Shown piece after piece: positions 12,201-21,507 of a stretch of 64,000 bases of DNA. Under the pieces are notes generated by a model. That model was not told where the DNA came from, made no database searches, and saw nothing but the letters and a program-made list of their open reading frames with translations. The position numbers were made by a program, and so were the translations under genes. The stretch's first letter is position 1. Each line of letters starts with the position of its first letter. This DNA is from Dreissena polymorpha (lineage: Eukaryota > Mollusca > Bivalvia > Myida > Dreissenidae): assembly GCF_020536995.1 (NCBI RefSeq), contig NC_068356.1:29349835-29413834 (forward strand), written 5' to 3'.

Positions 12201-12253
12201 AAACTGGGACCACAGTTTCGTCCAAGCCTGTCACATTTACAGTCAACATTTAA
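300..12253 (+). CDS. POLDIP3: POLDIP3/SKAR-like RRM protein, 3' six exons (5' partial)
   Basis: Exons: 300-707, 920-1459, 2334-2420, 3050-3179, 11103-11208, 12124-12253 (stop TAA). Junctions are GT/AG and phases agree (0,0,0,1,2), giving about 466 residues; the N-terminus is off the left edge. The first two exons encode a Pro/Tyr/Gln-rich, low-complexity region. A short block before the RRM (GKFTKIAAPGVLLSKSA) resembles the region before the vertebrate SKAR RRM. The RRM spans exons 3-5: ISPIQGFRISITNLA (RNP2-like strand), DDII-ELFGAVGGVKSVKL, and AEVVYVKKEDAIQA (RNP1-like). The C-terminus, DVGTLHKALFKTGTTVSS to TFTVNI, closely matches the vertebrate POLDIP3 tail (DPDTILKALFKSSGASVTT to FKIKL), which is the deciding evidence. 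Family role: a nuclear adaptor of the exon-junction/TREX export machinery that recruits S6K1 to spliced mRNA. The Pro-rich part is longer than in vertebrates. No AATAAA was seen just after the stop. Confidence 0.88.
1460..2039. other. POLDIP3-like intron 2, first part
   Basis: Unique-looking AT-rich intron that starts with a consensus GTAAGT donor at 1460. No repeat or open frame is convincing here. Confidence 0.6.
2040..2232. repeat. M1 palindromic MITE, degenerate copy
   Basis: Inside intron 2. It shows the M1 order: GCATAAAGTGTCGTCCCA near the left, a central AAAGAAAGTCTGATAAGCAA block, and GGGACAACACTTTTTGCAC on the right as the inverted counterpart of the left end. The left internal palindrome is eroded, so the copy is old. 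It ends about 100 bp before the acceptor at 2333. Confidence 0.65.
2660..2750. repeat. M1 fragment
   Basis: Intron 3 fragment holding one M1 palindromic half: CCAGATTAGCCTGTATATTT followed by GCACAGGCTAATGAGGAACA. Both termini are missing. Confidence 0.5.
3152..3566. repeat. 30-bp minisatellite built on the exon 4 splice-donor junction
   Basis: About 14 copies of a 30-bp unit (CATACCATGAACGTGAACTG then GATGGTAAGT). The first copy is the last 28 bases of POLDIP3-like exon 4 plus its GTAAGT donor at 3180. Further intact GTAAGT sites recur at 3211, 3299, 3388 and 3538, and weaker GTAAGA, GTCAGT and GTTAGT versions lie between. Reading through to the second donor meets an in-frame TGA about 20 bases past the normal exon end, so only the first site keeps the frame open. 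Confidence 0.9.
4501..5390. repeat. R2 tandem array, unit about 170 bp, about 5 copies
   Basis: Repeated blocks each contain GGTTAAGTTTTGTGTTTAGG, TCATACTTGCAACACTTA, CTATCATAAGGGGACTG and TGTGCCCTTTTTATACTTAG. Copies diverge progressively to the right; the last (5200-5390) is hardly recognisable. Together with R1 it forms the core of the composite element. Confidence 0.75.
5400..5813. repeat. C-tract/T-tract repeat block, left part
   Basis: Long C-runs and T-runs alternate with short conserved spacers (TCTCACAAATGACCACCACA and CCGTCCAACCATCGCACCC). These make a roughly 190-bp unit that recurs to the right of the R3 insertion. The homopolymer lengths here may be assembly-sensitive. Confidence 0.75.
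5814..6522 (+). mobile_element. R3 tandem-repeat-cored element, copy 1
   Basis: 5' hairpin TATGTC...GACATA (5814-5838), then about four units of about 150 bp. Each carries TTTGGCATGCATGTGTATCT, GAGCTGCACATTTTGAGTGG and GTGAAAGGTCAAGGTCATCC. The 3' end is a hairpin TTGTG-TTT-CACAA (6500-6512), then ACGCGT and CTTG (6519-6522), followed by T. It is inserted in a T-run of the flanking C/T repeat, which resumes at 6523. Confidence 0.75.
6523..7010. repeat. C-tract/T-tract repeat block, right part
   Basis: Continuation of the roughly 190-bp C/T-rich unit interrupted by R3: T-run, AAGATCATCTCACAAATGAC, C-run, T-run, GAAACGGTTAAAAAACAC, CCGTCCAACCATCGCACCC. About two and a half units. Short poly-Pro frames here are composition artefacts. 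Confidence 0.75.
7951..8225. other. spacer within POLDIP3-like intron 4
   Basis: AT-rich sequence between the R1 and R4 elements. I see no gene or repeat in it. Confidence 0.5.
8226..10753 (+). mobile_element. R4 tandem-repeat-cored element, copy 1
   Basis: Starts with AGCTCACCTGAGC, a small hairpin (GCTCA-CC-TGAGC, 8227-8238). The core is a roughly 165-bp unit: CACTCTAGAGGCCACATTTA, CTTGGTCAGAAGATT, TTGAAAAACATGGC, CATTTTTCCTTATATGGCTA. It ends AGGTGAGCGACTTTCAGG, CCCA and CTTG (10750-10753), followed by T. The 3' hairpin that is perfect in copy 2 is decayed here. An R5 element interrupts it. Located in POLDIP3-like intron 4. Confidence 0.75.
8576..9786 (+). mobile_element. R5 tandem-repeat-cored element nested in R4
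   Basis: Opens with a strong hairpin, TATGCTCC-CCGAAAT...ATTTCGG-CGGAGCATA (8576-8609). The core is a roughly 142-bp unit repeated about six to seven times: CAGTTTCTCATAGCACCTTC, TTTGGCATGTAGGTACCTTG, TTTTGATGAGGTTTGAGGTC. It closes with a hairpin ATCAGT-TTC-ACTGAT (9765-9779), then ATT and CTTG (9783-9786), followed by T. The interrupted R4 unit resumes immediately with TTCCTTATATGG, so the insertion is clean and younger than the host array. Confidence 0.8.
10754..11102. other. end of POLDIP3-like intron 4
   Basis: AT-rich intron without a recognised repeat. It ends in TGTCCCTGTTACAG, the acceptor for the exon at 11103. Confidence 0.6.
11227..11491. repeat. M1 palindromic MITE
   Basis: In POLDIP3-like intron 5. 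Outer inverted repeat TGAGCC...GGCTCA. The first internal palindrome reads AGATTAAGCTGTGAAGTC then GCACAGGCTAATCAGG. The centre is AGTCTCTTCTTAGC, and the second half has GATTAGCCTGTGCAGACTAC. A fairly complete copy of the 'GCTTAATTCC...TTAAGCTCAG' subtype. Confidence 0.75.
11596..11830 (+). repeat. tRNA-derived SINE-like sequence
   Basis: GGGGCAGGCTAGCTCAGTTG then GTAGAGTACTGGACT is an excellent tRNA 5' half with an A-box (TAGCTCAGTTGGTAGAG). A B-box-like GGATTCAAATCC follows at 11685-11696, too far for a working tRNA. The downstream part (about 11700-11830) looks like the non-tRNA body of a SINE, but I cannot place its family. It lies in POLDIP3-like intron 5. Confidence 0.6.
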
Positions 12254-12891
12254 TTGGTCATGCTCTACGCAGTATGTCATTTAAGAAATGATACACACTT
12301 CAACTGTTTATTATAATTTCTTTCAAAAATCTAAATGTATTTGTTAAGGATTATTCTTAACTGTTAACTGTTCAAACATTATTATCATGATTGTGTGCAA
12401 AAAGGACATGAAGATGATCAAATATAGATGTTTATATATTGGCATATATGAATGTAGTAATAAGTTTCAAAAATTAGGTAATGTATCAATTTTCTTGTTT
12501 ACATTTTGATGCCAATATACTAGGTAATAAGTAGTAGGCATTGTTTGCTCATTGATACATTTCAACCAGATGGAATAACTTGAATTGATAAAGCACTGAA
12601 AAGTCAACAGTTGTTATGATTTCATTATGATAATCAGTTGTTATGATGTCAGTGCTTATTCCACTTGAATATCTAGCAAACATTTGGGTGCTGCTAATCA
12701 AATTGTCGGCCGAAAATTGAAAAGTTAATAGGTGGCAAGCATGCATGTCTGATAGGTCGTTGGCAGGTATATCCAATCATTCTTGGTACTCACTGTACAG
12801 TGTACATACTGTTCCCTGACTCAATAACTTACATCGAATGTGGTTTCCTGCAAGCCTGTGGTCGCCTGGCTCACATGGTTGCTTTATTATT
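12254..12891. other. 3' flank of POLDIP3-like gene
   Basis: Putative 3' UTR followed by AT-rich intergenic sequence. No AATAAA close to the stop was found, and no open frame is convincing. Confidence 0.5.
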
Positions 12892-13280
12892 ATCCCCCGC
12901 CATAGGGGGAGGGATATTGTTTTGGCCTTGTCCGTCCGTCCGTCTTTCCGTCCTTCTGTCTTTCCGTTCGTCTTGCACTTTTGTGTCCGGAGCCATATCT
13001 TGGAAGTGCTTTGGGGGATTTCCTTGAAACTTTGTAGGAGTATATATATGGATAAGAGGATGATGCACCCCAAATGGCATTGTACACCATCAGATAATAA
13101 CGGAGTTATGGCCCTCTGTATGTTGAAAAAATGCTTTTTTTGTGTGTCTGGAGCCATATCTTGGAAGTATATCCATATATATGGATAAGAGGATGATGCA
13201 CGTTGGCGTTGTCCATCCGTCCAGAAAACTTTTGTGTCCAGAAGTATAACGGCGGGGGATATCAATTCAACGTATTTGCT
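12892..13280 (+). repeat. R6 tandem-repeat-type element
   Basis: Opens with a hairpin-like TATCCCCCGCCATAGGGGG then AGGGATA (12892-12916), followed by CCGTCCGTCCGTC. It contains about two partial units with GTGTCTGGAGCCATATCTTG and TATATGGATAAGAGGATGA. The right end, GGCGGGGGATATCAATTCAA, mirrors the left CCCCCGCC. It is shorter and more degraded than R3-R5. Confidence 0.6.
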
Positions 13281-13292
13281 GTTTAGCATTTA

Positions 13293-13561
13293 TATGGGCC
13301 GTGCTCTGTAAAAATGGGGGTTTAAATGCATGTACGTTAAGTGTTGTCCCAGATTAGCCTGTGCAGTCCACACAAGCTAATCAGGGACAACCATTTCTGC
13401 CATATGATACTGTTCTTTTAAAGAAAGTCTCTTCTTAGCAAAAATCCAGTTTAGGCGGAAAGTGTCGTCCCTGATTAGCCTGTGGGGACAGCACAGGCTA
13501 ATCTGGGAAGACACTTTACGCACATGCATTAAACCCCTTTTTCACTGAGCACAGCCCATAT
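13293..13561. repeat. M1 palindromic MITE, best-preserved copy
   Basis: Terminal inverted repeats TATGGGCCGTGCTCTG (13293) and CACTGAGCACAGCCCATA (right end at 13561). Inside, two palindromes of the type GATTAGCCTGTGCAGTCC then ACACAAGCTAATCAGGG are separated by TCTCTTCTTAGCAAAAATCC. Length about 269 bp with no coding capacity. It lies between the convergent POLDIP3-like and DCXR genes. Confidence 0.85.
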
Positions 13562-14114
13562 GTACATATATATGTCATACAGTTCAATATAAGATGACTG
13601 TCATTGTATGAAAGTATTGAAAATAGTTCTTATATGCAATCTAATTGCTGCTTGTTGTTCCTATCATTGCTTGTATTATAGTGTGAACTTCCATAACGTC
13701 ATCAAATTCCTTAAAATCATTTAATGATTATAGGACTTGCTATATCTGCAAACTGTTTATAAACTCACCTATAGACCATTATGTGGAGGTCAACTACTCT
13801 GTAGGAACAACTTTTCACTGTTATGTAACTTGGATATCACCCGCATATTGACCGAGGATAAATGCTGATATTGGTCATGTGTATACGTACCGCATGCAAA
13901 ATTGCGGAAAGAATGTTTTCCTCCATATTCCGTATAGAACAATTTTATGATGAGTTCAAATCTACGTCTAAATTTCTTTAATTGAATCTTTGTGCACATG
14001 TATGATGTTGCTGATATTTGTTGACCGATGTTCTGCATTGCACTCTGTTTGATGGTTAGAATTATGATTAAATGCTTATTTCAGTTCGAATTTAAACCCG
14101 AACTATTATGTGTC
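13562..14114. other. intergenic
   Basis: AT-rich unique-looking sequence between the two convergent genes. I see no gene, RNA or repeat. Confidence 0.5.
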
Positions 14115-14319
14115 TCTTATTGAGAAAATCGGGTATAATGCATGTGCGTTAAGTGTAGTGCCAGGTTAGCCTGTGCAGTTCACACAGGCTTATCATATAT
14201 GGAATTTTCGTTTAATAGAAGTATTTTAAACAAAAATCCAGTATATGCAAAAAGTGTCATTCCTGAATAGCCTGTGAGGACATAGCAGGCTTATCTGGGA
14301 TGACTTTTACGCAAACGCA

Positions 14320-14821
14320 TTAAAGGGATCTTTTCACGGTTTGGTATATTGACAAAATTGAAAAAAAGTTTTCTCAGATTCGCAAATTTTCGTTTTAGTT
14401 ATGATATTTGTGAGGAAACAGTATTACTGAACATTTACCATAGTCCAATATAGCCTTTATATGTATCTTATGACGATTTGAAAACCTTAAAAATTATAAA
14501 GCGTTGCAACGCGAAACGATGTAATAATTTGGAGAGTTTTGTTGTTTAAATTTACGAAACTACGAAGATTGCTTATATAAGGTATAAAATACTTGAACTC
14601 TGTATACTTGGCGGAATAGCCGAGAGGGCTAATGCGTTTTTACTACAGACTTATTCTAGGACTCCGGGGGTCACTGGTTTGAGTCCTGGTACCGGCTACT
14701 TTTTTTCTTTTTTTAATTTTATTCTTGATTTTTTATTGGAGCTTTTAAGATCCAATGTTTACATTTATCAATATAAAGCATTTAATGACAAACTTCAAAA
14801 TCTGTAAAAAGGCCCCTTTAA
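14320..14821 (+). mobile_element. M2 TTAA-flanked TIR element carrying a tRNA-like module
   Basis: Left end TTAAAGGGATCTTTTCACGG; right end CTGTAAAAAGGCCCCTTTAA, an imperfect inverted repeat with TTAA on both sides. Length about 500 bp, no ORF. The centre carries a tRNA-like unit (separate entry). It supplies two AATAAA-type signals on the minus strand (14717-14723, 14731-14737) about 200 bp past the DCXR stop, a possible but untested poly(A) source. Confidence 0.7.
14609..14699 (+). other. tRNA-Leu/Ser-like pseudo-tRNA within M2
   Basis: GGCGGAATAGCCGAGAGGGC then TAATGCG forms a class II tRNA-like A-box region. TGGTTTGAGTCC (14676-14687) is a good B-box, and the spacing implies a long variable arm. 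A T-run (14700-14714) directly follows, as at a Pol III terminator. Acceptor pairing is poor and I cannot assign an anticodon, so I treat it as a tRNA-derived module and not a working gene. Confidence 0.6.
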
Positions 14822-14933
14822 ACTCAGTTTTCCCAGGACAAAATATAAGCAGAGGCAGTCTTGAATCATGCAATAACGGAGCCCAATTGCACCCTGTGCG
14901 GCTGTGATTGGATTGGTGTCTCTAGATTGTTGT

Positions 14934-17900
14934 CTAGTTGGCAGTGAACCCGCCGTCGATGTGCAGGATGGTTCCGCTCACCATCTTGGCCATGTCACTG
15001 AGCAGGAACACCGTGCCGTCTGCAACGTCGGTCGGGTCTGGAACAGAAAATTCATGTGCCCGCACTGTATATATCTTAGTCAATGTAATATCTTAAATGA
15101 ATCATTTTCTTGGTCCAGAATAAGACTTTGCTTAAACGACACATCTGAACAGTATTTATAAAGTTAAAGCGCTTTGATATCCGGAAGGCCAGTGAATGCA
15201 TGTTTCACAAAGCTTGTATGCTTGAATCTGTAAACGGCGTTTCAACGAATGTCGGTCATGTGTAAATGGAAAAGTGTCATTCTATTATGTTCCCCGGAAA
15301 TCTCTTCTCCAATGTTTAATACTTGCACAACTATGCTTTATGAAGGGAATCAACAAGCGCGAGTCAAGTGCGTTGATTTAAATGGAGCTCACGCCATTAG
15401 AAATGAAGTTTTCAGAATGTCAGCGAACAAGAATCGACGCTTTTTCTCGGCTCGTAGTCACCAACCAACTCTTAGGCTTAAGAATTAAAAAGTCTTAAAC
15501 ATGGGATGTATATTACCTGCGAAGTGTCCCATGGGAGTGCGGACAAGGTACTTCATGTGCTTATTGGGGTCCTCCCAAGCCCGCCGGCCCATGTCCGTCA
15601 TTACGATCGTCGGATGAATTGCGTTCACGCGGATCTAAATGAGCAATGAATTATGTACTGATATTACTGAAGCGAAAATCGGTCTCATGGAAACTAGTTT
15701 TTAGAAACTTAATGTTAAAACGCTTCTACTTAAACGGTCGGAAATCTTTCAGGTTGTCAATAAGTTGTATCTACACCATGAGTCTCGTCATACGAAAATG
15801 GGCCTTATGCCAGATGCGGCCTGAGTAGCTCCAGAGAAGCCTGTCTTTTCAGGAACTACCTTATCCGCTAATAAGTCGAACAAGAATTCGTAGTCTCAAC
15901 AAACAGGATAGATCTTGACCAGACTGCATGGGCCTGTATGCACCCACGCTGGCCGCATTTGGGATAAGACACATTTTCGCAGGACGCAGCTTGGGTGTTA
16001 ATTCGTTTAAGGTAAACTTTCTACTTAATAACTTTCAACTACAGAAGACGATAATGTTCGATGTTAAATATAAAAAAACACTCAACTGTGGGTCAGATTT
16101 GTCCGTGCTGGAGGAATGTATACTATCATTTGAAATACAGATTAAGTCGGCACTATGTGAAGGTGGCGGCAGGTTATTTTACTTACAATTTTGAAATGAA
16201 CAACAGTTTTCATAACAGAACAACATCATGTCTGGGTAACGATTAAGAAGTACCTGGTGTGGTCCCAACTCAAGGGCCATAACTCTGGTTAGCGTGTCGA
16301 CGGCGCCCTTACTGGAGCAGTAGGAGGTGTGCTCGGGGAAGGCGACATTGGTCGTCATGCTAGAGATGTTGACAATCGCTCCGCCCTGCCCGCGCTCCAC
16401 CATGCCCTTCACCACCACCTGGGTACGAGACAACGGGGCCAACAATCTGTTATACTACTTCATTGAGTCGCGTTCTGAGAACACGGGTTTAATTGCGTGG
16501 GCGTCAATGCCGTCTTTGATTAGCCTGAGTCAATTAGGGACAACACTTCCGCGTGTGTTGTCTTTATCGCGAAAATCCAGTTTATGCGGAAAGTGTTGTC
16601 GCTGATTGGCCTGTGCGGTCTGCACAGGCTAATCTGGGACGAAACGTAACGCATATGTATTAAAACCCCCTTTTCATGTAGCATGGCTCTTATTATTTTT
16701 ATTTGCCGCTGTTCAAAATATTGTTTTTATTTCCAGTTATATACAACCACAATCTCCACGCAGAGTTGTCGTTCCATGGCTTGCTCTTGCATGCAATTTG
16801 ATCCAGCTAAGCTGGTTACTGTGGAATCTCTGCGCGGAGGTTGATGCAACACAACGTTGATCACAAAAAAATCTCTATTTAACGATGCATGTAACATCGG
16901 ACGTGTTTGTTTAAGAAGATTATTACATTGCATATTTGAAGTATTAAAAACCTGACAAAGACTTACCTGGGAAACATTCACAATTGCTTGATAGTTAACG
17001 CTGAATACCCTGGAAAGACAAAAGAGGGTCGCTATCCTCAATCAATGTTTCATTGGTATGCTTACCAATATGTACACAATATAGAAATACTCAACAGATT
17101 TTAGATCAATCTTTTGGACGCTAATAAGTAAATTGTCTGATCTATGTTGTGTTGTTTGTTTTTAGCTCACCTGAGCACAACGTGCTCATAGTGATCTTTT
17201 GTTATCGCTTTTTGTCCGTCGTGCGCCGTCAACATTTTGCCTTGTGAACACTCTAGAGGCCACATTTATTGTCTGATCTTCATGAAATTTTGCCAGAACA
17301 TTTGTCCCATTGATACCTCGACTGAGTTCAAAACTGGGTCATGCTGGGTCAAAAACTAGTTCACTAGGTCAAAAAAAAGAAAAACCTTGTGAACATTGTA
17401 GAAGTCACATTTGATGCCAAATCTTCATGTAAAAATGTTTGTCTAAATGATATGTTGGTTGAGTTAAAAAATGGTTCCGGTCCGTTGAAAACCATGGCCG
17501 CCAGGGGGCGGGGCAGTACTCCTTATATGGCTATTGAAAAACCTTGTGAACACTCTAGAAGTCACAATTTTTGCCCAATCATCATGAAACTTGGTCAAAA
17601 CAATGGTTTTATTGATATCTCGGACGAGTTTGAAAATGGTCCAGATCGGTGAAAAAACATGGCCGCCAGGGGGCGGGGCAGTTTTCCTTATATGGCTATT
17701 GTAAAACCTTGTTAACACTCTAGAGGCCACATTTATTGTCCAATCGTCATGAATTTTTTCGGAAGATTTGTCCTAATGATATCTTGGATGAGCTCGAAAA
17801 TGGTTACGTTTGCTTGAAAAACATGGCTGCCAAGGGGCGGAGCATTTTTCCTTATATTGCTATATATGGCTATAGTAAAACCTTGTGAACACTCTAGAGG

Positions 17901-20457
17901 CCACATTTATTGTCCAATCTTCATAAAATTTGGTCAGAAGATTGGTCACAATGATATCTTGGATGAGTTCGAAAATGGTTACGTTTGCTTGAAAAACATG
18001 GCTGCCAAGAGGCGGGGAATTTTTCCTTATGTGGCTATATATGGCTTTAGTAAAATCTTGTTAACACTCTAGAGGCCACATATATTGTCCGATCTTCATG
18101 AAACTTGGTCAGAAGATTCACCCCAATAATATCTTGGACCAGATCAAAAATGATGCTGGTTGGTTGAGACACGTGGCTGCCAGGGGGCGGGGCATTTTTC
18201 CTTATATGGCTAGTGTAAAACCTTGTTAACACTCTAGAGGTTACATTTATTTTCCGATCTTCATGAAACTTGGTCAGAAGATTTGTCCTAATGATATCTT
18301 GGATGAGTACGAAAATGGTTTCGGTTGCTTAAAAAACATGGCCACCAGGGGGCGGGGCATTTTTCCTAATATGGCTATATATCATGCTTTAATAAAACCT
18401 TGTTAACACTCTAGAGGCCACATTTATTGTCCGATCATCATGAAACTTTGTCAGATGATTTGTCCCAATTATATTTTTGACAAGTTCGAAAGTGGTTCCA
18501 GTTGCTTGAAAAACATGGATACCAGTGGGCGAAGCATTTTTCCTTATATGTTCTTATGAATCTTCATGAAACTTTGTCAGTATATTTGTTTAAATGATAT
18601 CTTGGATGAGTTCGAAAATGGTTCCGGTTGGTGGAAAAACATGGCCGCCAAGAGGGCATGGCATTTTTCCTTTTATTGCTATAGTTAAACCTTGTTAACA
18701 CTCTAGAAGCCATATTCATTGTACGATCATCATGAAACTTTGTCAAAAGATTTGTCCCAATTATATTTTTGACAAGTTCGAAAGTGGTTCCAGTTGCTTG
18801 AAAAACATGGATACCAGTGGGCGAAGCATTTTTCCTTATATGTTCTTATGAATCTTCATGAAACTTTGTCAGTATATTTGTTTAAATGATATCTTGGATG
18901 TGTATGAAAATGATTCTGGTCTGTTGAAAAACGTGACTAGTCATGAAAGTTGTGTAAGAACATACTGTTCTAATGACATCTTGGGCTGCACAGAACAGGT
19001 CAGTTCCTTTGAATCTCAGATGAGCGACTTTGGGCCTTTTAGGCCCTCTTGTTTCAATTAGACGTCAATGCCATCGATGCTACGAGTTCTTGATTATTGG
19101 CAAAGCTACATGATTGTAATTCTTTGTGACGTCCAATTAATGCATGCGTAATAACAAAATCAGGCAATTTGTACACATTTACTGAATTAGATAACATTTT
19201 GAGAAACAATAACAGTCGTTTTTTACCAATCAGTGAAATGTTTGTATACTCATTATCATACATCTTGTTCATTATTGAAGTAAACGATATGTATACATGC
19301 GTACTTGCCTAAAAAGTTCACGCTATGCGACGTAAAAAGAATATGATATGCACTTACCTATCTAGTTCGCTCTTGATAGCGTCAACAACAACAGTGCATT
19401 TTCACCAAACTAGCTTATTTGGTTTGACGTCAACTAAATACATGCCCAAATACTTGTGTCGACGAAGGAAAGACGTGCGTACATACCAATCTAGCTCGCT
19501 TTTCGTGACGTCAAGGAAGGGCGTGATCGCGGCCACCCCCGCGCTGTTCACCAGCATATGGATTGGCCCCACCCCCTCCACCGCCTTCCGGGTCGCGTCC
19601 CAGTCCGTCAGGTCGCATTGCAACGGAATTATGCTTGGCTCCTTGATTCGACACAGATACGTTTCAGGACAAAATAAACATGTAAAATAAATATGTGTTA
19701 GCGCTGAACTTGTGCTTACCGTAAGCCATGCATACAATAAAATTCAGGTGTACTAAAGACGCCACACAATATACATCTTGATCAAGAATAATACGATTAT
19801 AGCCTACAAACTTGTAGCGTATTTTCCAAAGTGCACTCTTACTTCCTTTTTGAATTTATTCAGGTCCTCTTCAATCTTTTCTAGCACCACCACCTCTGCC
19901 CCGCACTTCAGTAACGCCTCGGCTATGGACTTGCCAATTCCTAAATGCAGTGCATATAAATATGAGTTTCGTGCTGGGAAATGGGGCTAAATGCATGTGT
20001 TTAAAGTGTCGCCATAGAATAGCCCGTTCGCACAGGCTTATCATGGACGACACTCCGCTTTTGTAATAAATTTCGTTTAAGGGAAGTCTCTTCTTAGCGA
20101 AAATCCACTTAACGCGGAGATTGTCTTCTCAGATTAGCATGTGCTGACTGCACGCCTTTATGTCAGACGACATTTAACGCACACGCATTAACTTAATCCC
20201 ATGCGCTACTCGTTTATATTTGCAATAAGGCAGCTGAAATTCAAGAGACCTCAACTAATCGCGTGAGTTATGCGGCTTATTGTTTTGCAAAACATGTATG
20301 TGTTTTCCATTCCCACTAACTGCGAATCTAATGTTTGCAATCTATAGATAGTCTTGGCAAATTTAGATATATAATTCTGCTGCAAATGTCGTAAAACTGT
20401 CTTACCTCGTCCCCCGCCAGTTACCAAAGCCCGCTTTCCTTTGAAACTTATTTCCAT
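14934..20457 (-). CDS. DCXR: L-xylulose / dicarbonyl reductase (DCXR-like SDR), complete
   Basis: Seven exons in transcript order: 20457-20406, 19940-19843, 19641-19487, 17009-16967, 16418-16254, 15634-15517, 15037-14934. All junctions are GT/AG with matching phases (1,0,2,0,0,1). The product is 244 aa, the usual DCXR length. Residues 1-20 hold the Rossmann NADPH motif TGGGRGIG. Then come LQCDLTDWDATRKAVEGVG, LVNSAGVAAITPF (NNAG-like), N107 in SVNYQ, S136 in IVNISS, and YCSSK with Y149 and K153. These match the N-S-Y-K tetrad positions of human DCXR. IRVNAIHPTIVMTDMG and SGTILHIDGGF complete the fold. Family role: NADPH-dependent reduction of L-xylulose and alpha-dicarbonyls (uronate/pentose route), usually tetrameric. 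The exon 3 acceptor (AATCAAG) has a weak pyrimidine tract, the least certain junction. Introns hold M1 and R4 repeats. Confidence 0.93.
16473..16689. repeat. M1 palindromic MITE in DCXR intron 4
   Basis: Left half is degraded (GATTAGCCTGAGTCAATTAG, GGACAACACTTCCGC). The right half is clear: GGAAAGTGTTGTCGCTGATT, then GGCCTGTGCGGTCTGCACAG, ending TTAAAACCCCCTTTTCATG. It begins about 55 bp upstream of the exon 5 acceptor. Confidence 0.7.
17164..19051 (+). mobile_element. R4 tandem-repeat-cored element, copy 2
   Basis: Begins AGCTCACCTGAGC with the GCTCA-CC-TGAGC hairpin (17165-17176). The core is about ten to eleven R4 units of about 165 bp (CACTCTAGAGGCCACATTTA, AACATGGCCGCCAGGGGGCG). It closes with a perfect hairpin GGGCC-TTTTA-GGCCC (19032-19046), then TCTTG (CTTG at 19048-19051), followed by T. 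It fills most of DCXR intron 3 in the orientation opposite to the gene. Within it, 18418-18560 and 18720-18880 are near-identical, indicating a local recent duplication. Confidence 0.8.
19984..20195. repeat. M1 palindromic MITE in DCXR intron 1
   Basis: Shows TAAATGCATGTGTTTAAAGT, the central GGGAAGTCTCTTCTTAGCGA block, and CATTTAACGCACACGCATTA on the right. The internal palindromes are mutated (ATAGCCCGTTCGCACAGGCT), so the copy is old. Confidence 0.7.
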
Positions 20458-20728
20458 CGCTGCAAATTATTAATCAAATAGCACACTTTTCTGCAAGCGT
20501 GGTTTCAAGGGGCACCGGCTTTATGTCTTAAAGCTATCACGCCTGTAAATTACACGTTCTAGTGTTATAAATATGCTCTATCTTATTGAAAGAGTATAAA
20601 CAAATATAGATTAGACATCAGCTGACCCCTAGTACTGGGTAACCTGGGTATGCACATAGCCTGATCTGGAAACGGGCTCTGATAAAAGAAATAATATACA
20701 ATTGTTAAAGTTGCTATGTATTTGAGCA

Positions 20729-20985
20729 GTGTTCTATGAAAAAGGGGTTAATACATGTGCGTAAAGTGTCTCCCCAGATTACCCTGTGCAATTCTCTCAG
20801 ATTTTCAGGGACGACACTTTCCGCTTTTATGATATTTTTCGTCTCAAGAAAGTATCTCCTTAGCAAAAATCAAGTTTATGCGGAAAGTGTCGTCCCTGAT
20901 AAGCCTGTGTTGGTTTCACAGGTTAATCTGGGATGACACTTTACGCACAGCATTAAACCCCCTTTTCACAGAGCACGGCCCATTT
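20729..20985. repeat. M1 palindromic MITE upstream of DCXR
   Basis: Complete copy with ends GTTCTATGAAAAAGGGGTT and ACCCCCTTTTCACAGAGCAC-type inverted repeats. The core is GGAAAGTGTCGTCCCTGATA then AGCCTGTGTTGGTTTCACAG. It starts about 270 bp upstream of the DCXR start codon, so it may lie in or near the promoter. Confidence 0.8.
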
Positions 20986-21507
20986 ATAATTTGTACAACT
21001 CAAACTGGACACAAGAGTAACTATCACAATATCCATCCATAACGAAAATGATTAAGGATGATAAAGTTTGTGTGCTCTGCTTTAACAAAGATTTTAATAG
21101 TCGTTGCATATTACTTGTTTTCATAATAATTTTATTAAGTACACTATTACATTATCTACGCGCTTATCGTCAGGACTGTTAAGGAGACGCATCTGTTTCA
21201 TGCCACGTTACATAACGGGAGAGTGAACTCATATTCTCAAGTAAATTCCTGTCCCGGTGACAGGGAATCAAATTTAAATTCTCTGGTTAAAGGGCTTCAT
21301 GTGTGTTCTGCATACGGAACAACCAGAAAACTATACAATATTGTTTGCTGTAATAGACCTAGTATGATATTGAATGTAACATAAATGAATGCATCTTAAA
21401 TTGTTTAATCAGTAATCCCAGAAAAAGCACCGGCTCTCTAGGAATAATTGCATGAATTGCACGACATTCGGTATCCTATACACACACTATAATATTCTAC
21501 ACGAATG
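20986..21507. other. intergenic
   Basis: AT-rich sequence between an M1 and an M5 element. I see no gene or repeat. Confidence 0.5.

Larger units (their letters stand above)
14115..14845. repeat. M1 copy split by an M2 insertion
   Basis: Left part 14115-14319 carries ATGCATGTGCGTTAAGTG, GTTAGCCTGTGCAGTTCACA and the second half, to GCAAACGCATTAA. The right remnant AACTCAGTTTTCCCAGGA (from 14821) matches the end of the same M1 subtype at 58791-58803 (AGCTCAGTTTTCT). M2 therefore jumped into the terminal TTAA of an existing M1. Confidence 0.75.

Noticed and set aside
14609-14699. Functional tRNA-Leu or tRNA-Ser gene
   Set aside because: Acceptor-stem pairing and the anticodon are not convincing, and it lies in the centre of a TIR element, so it is tRNA-derived and not a working tRNA gene.
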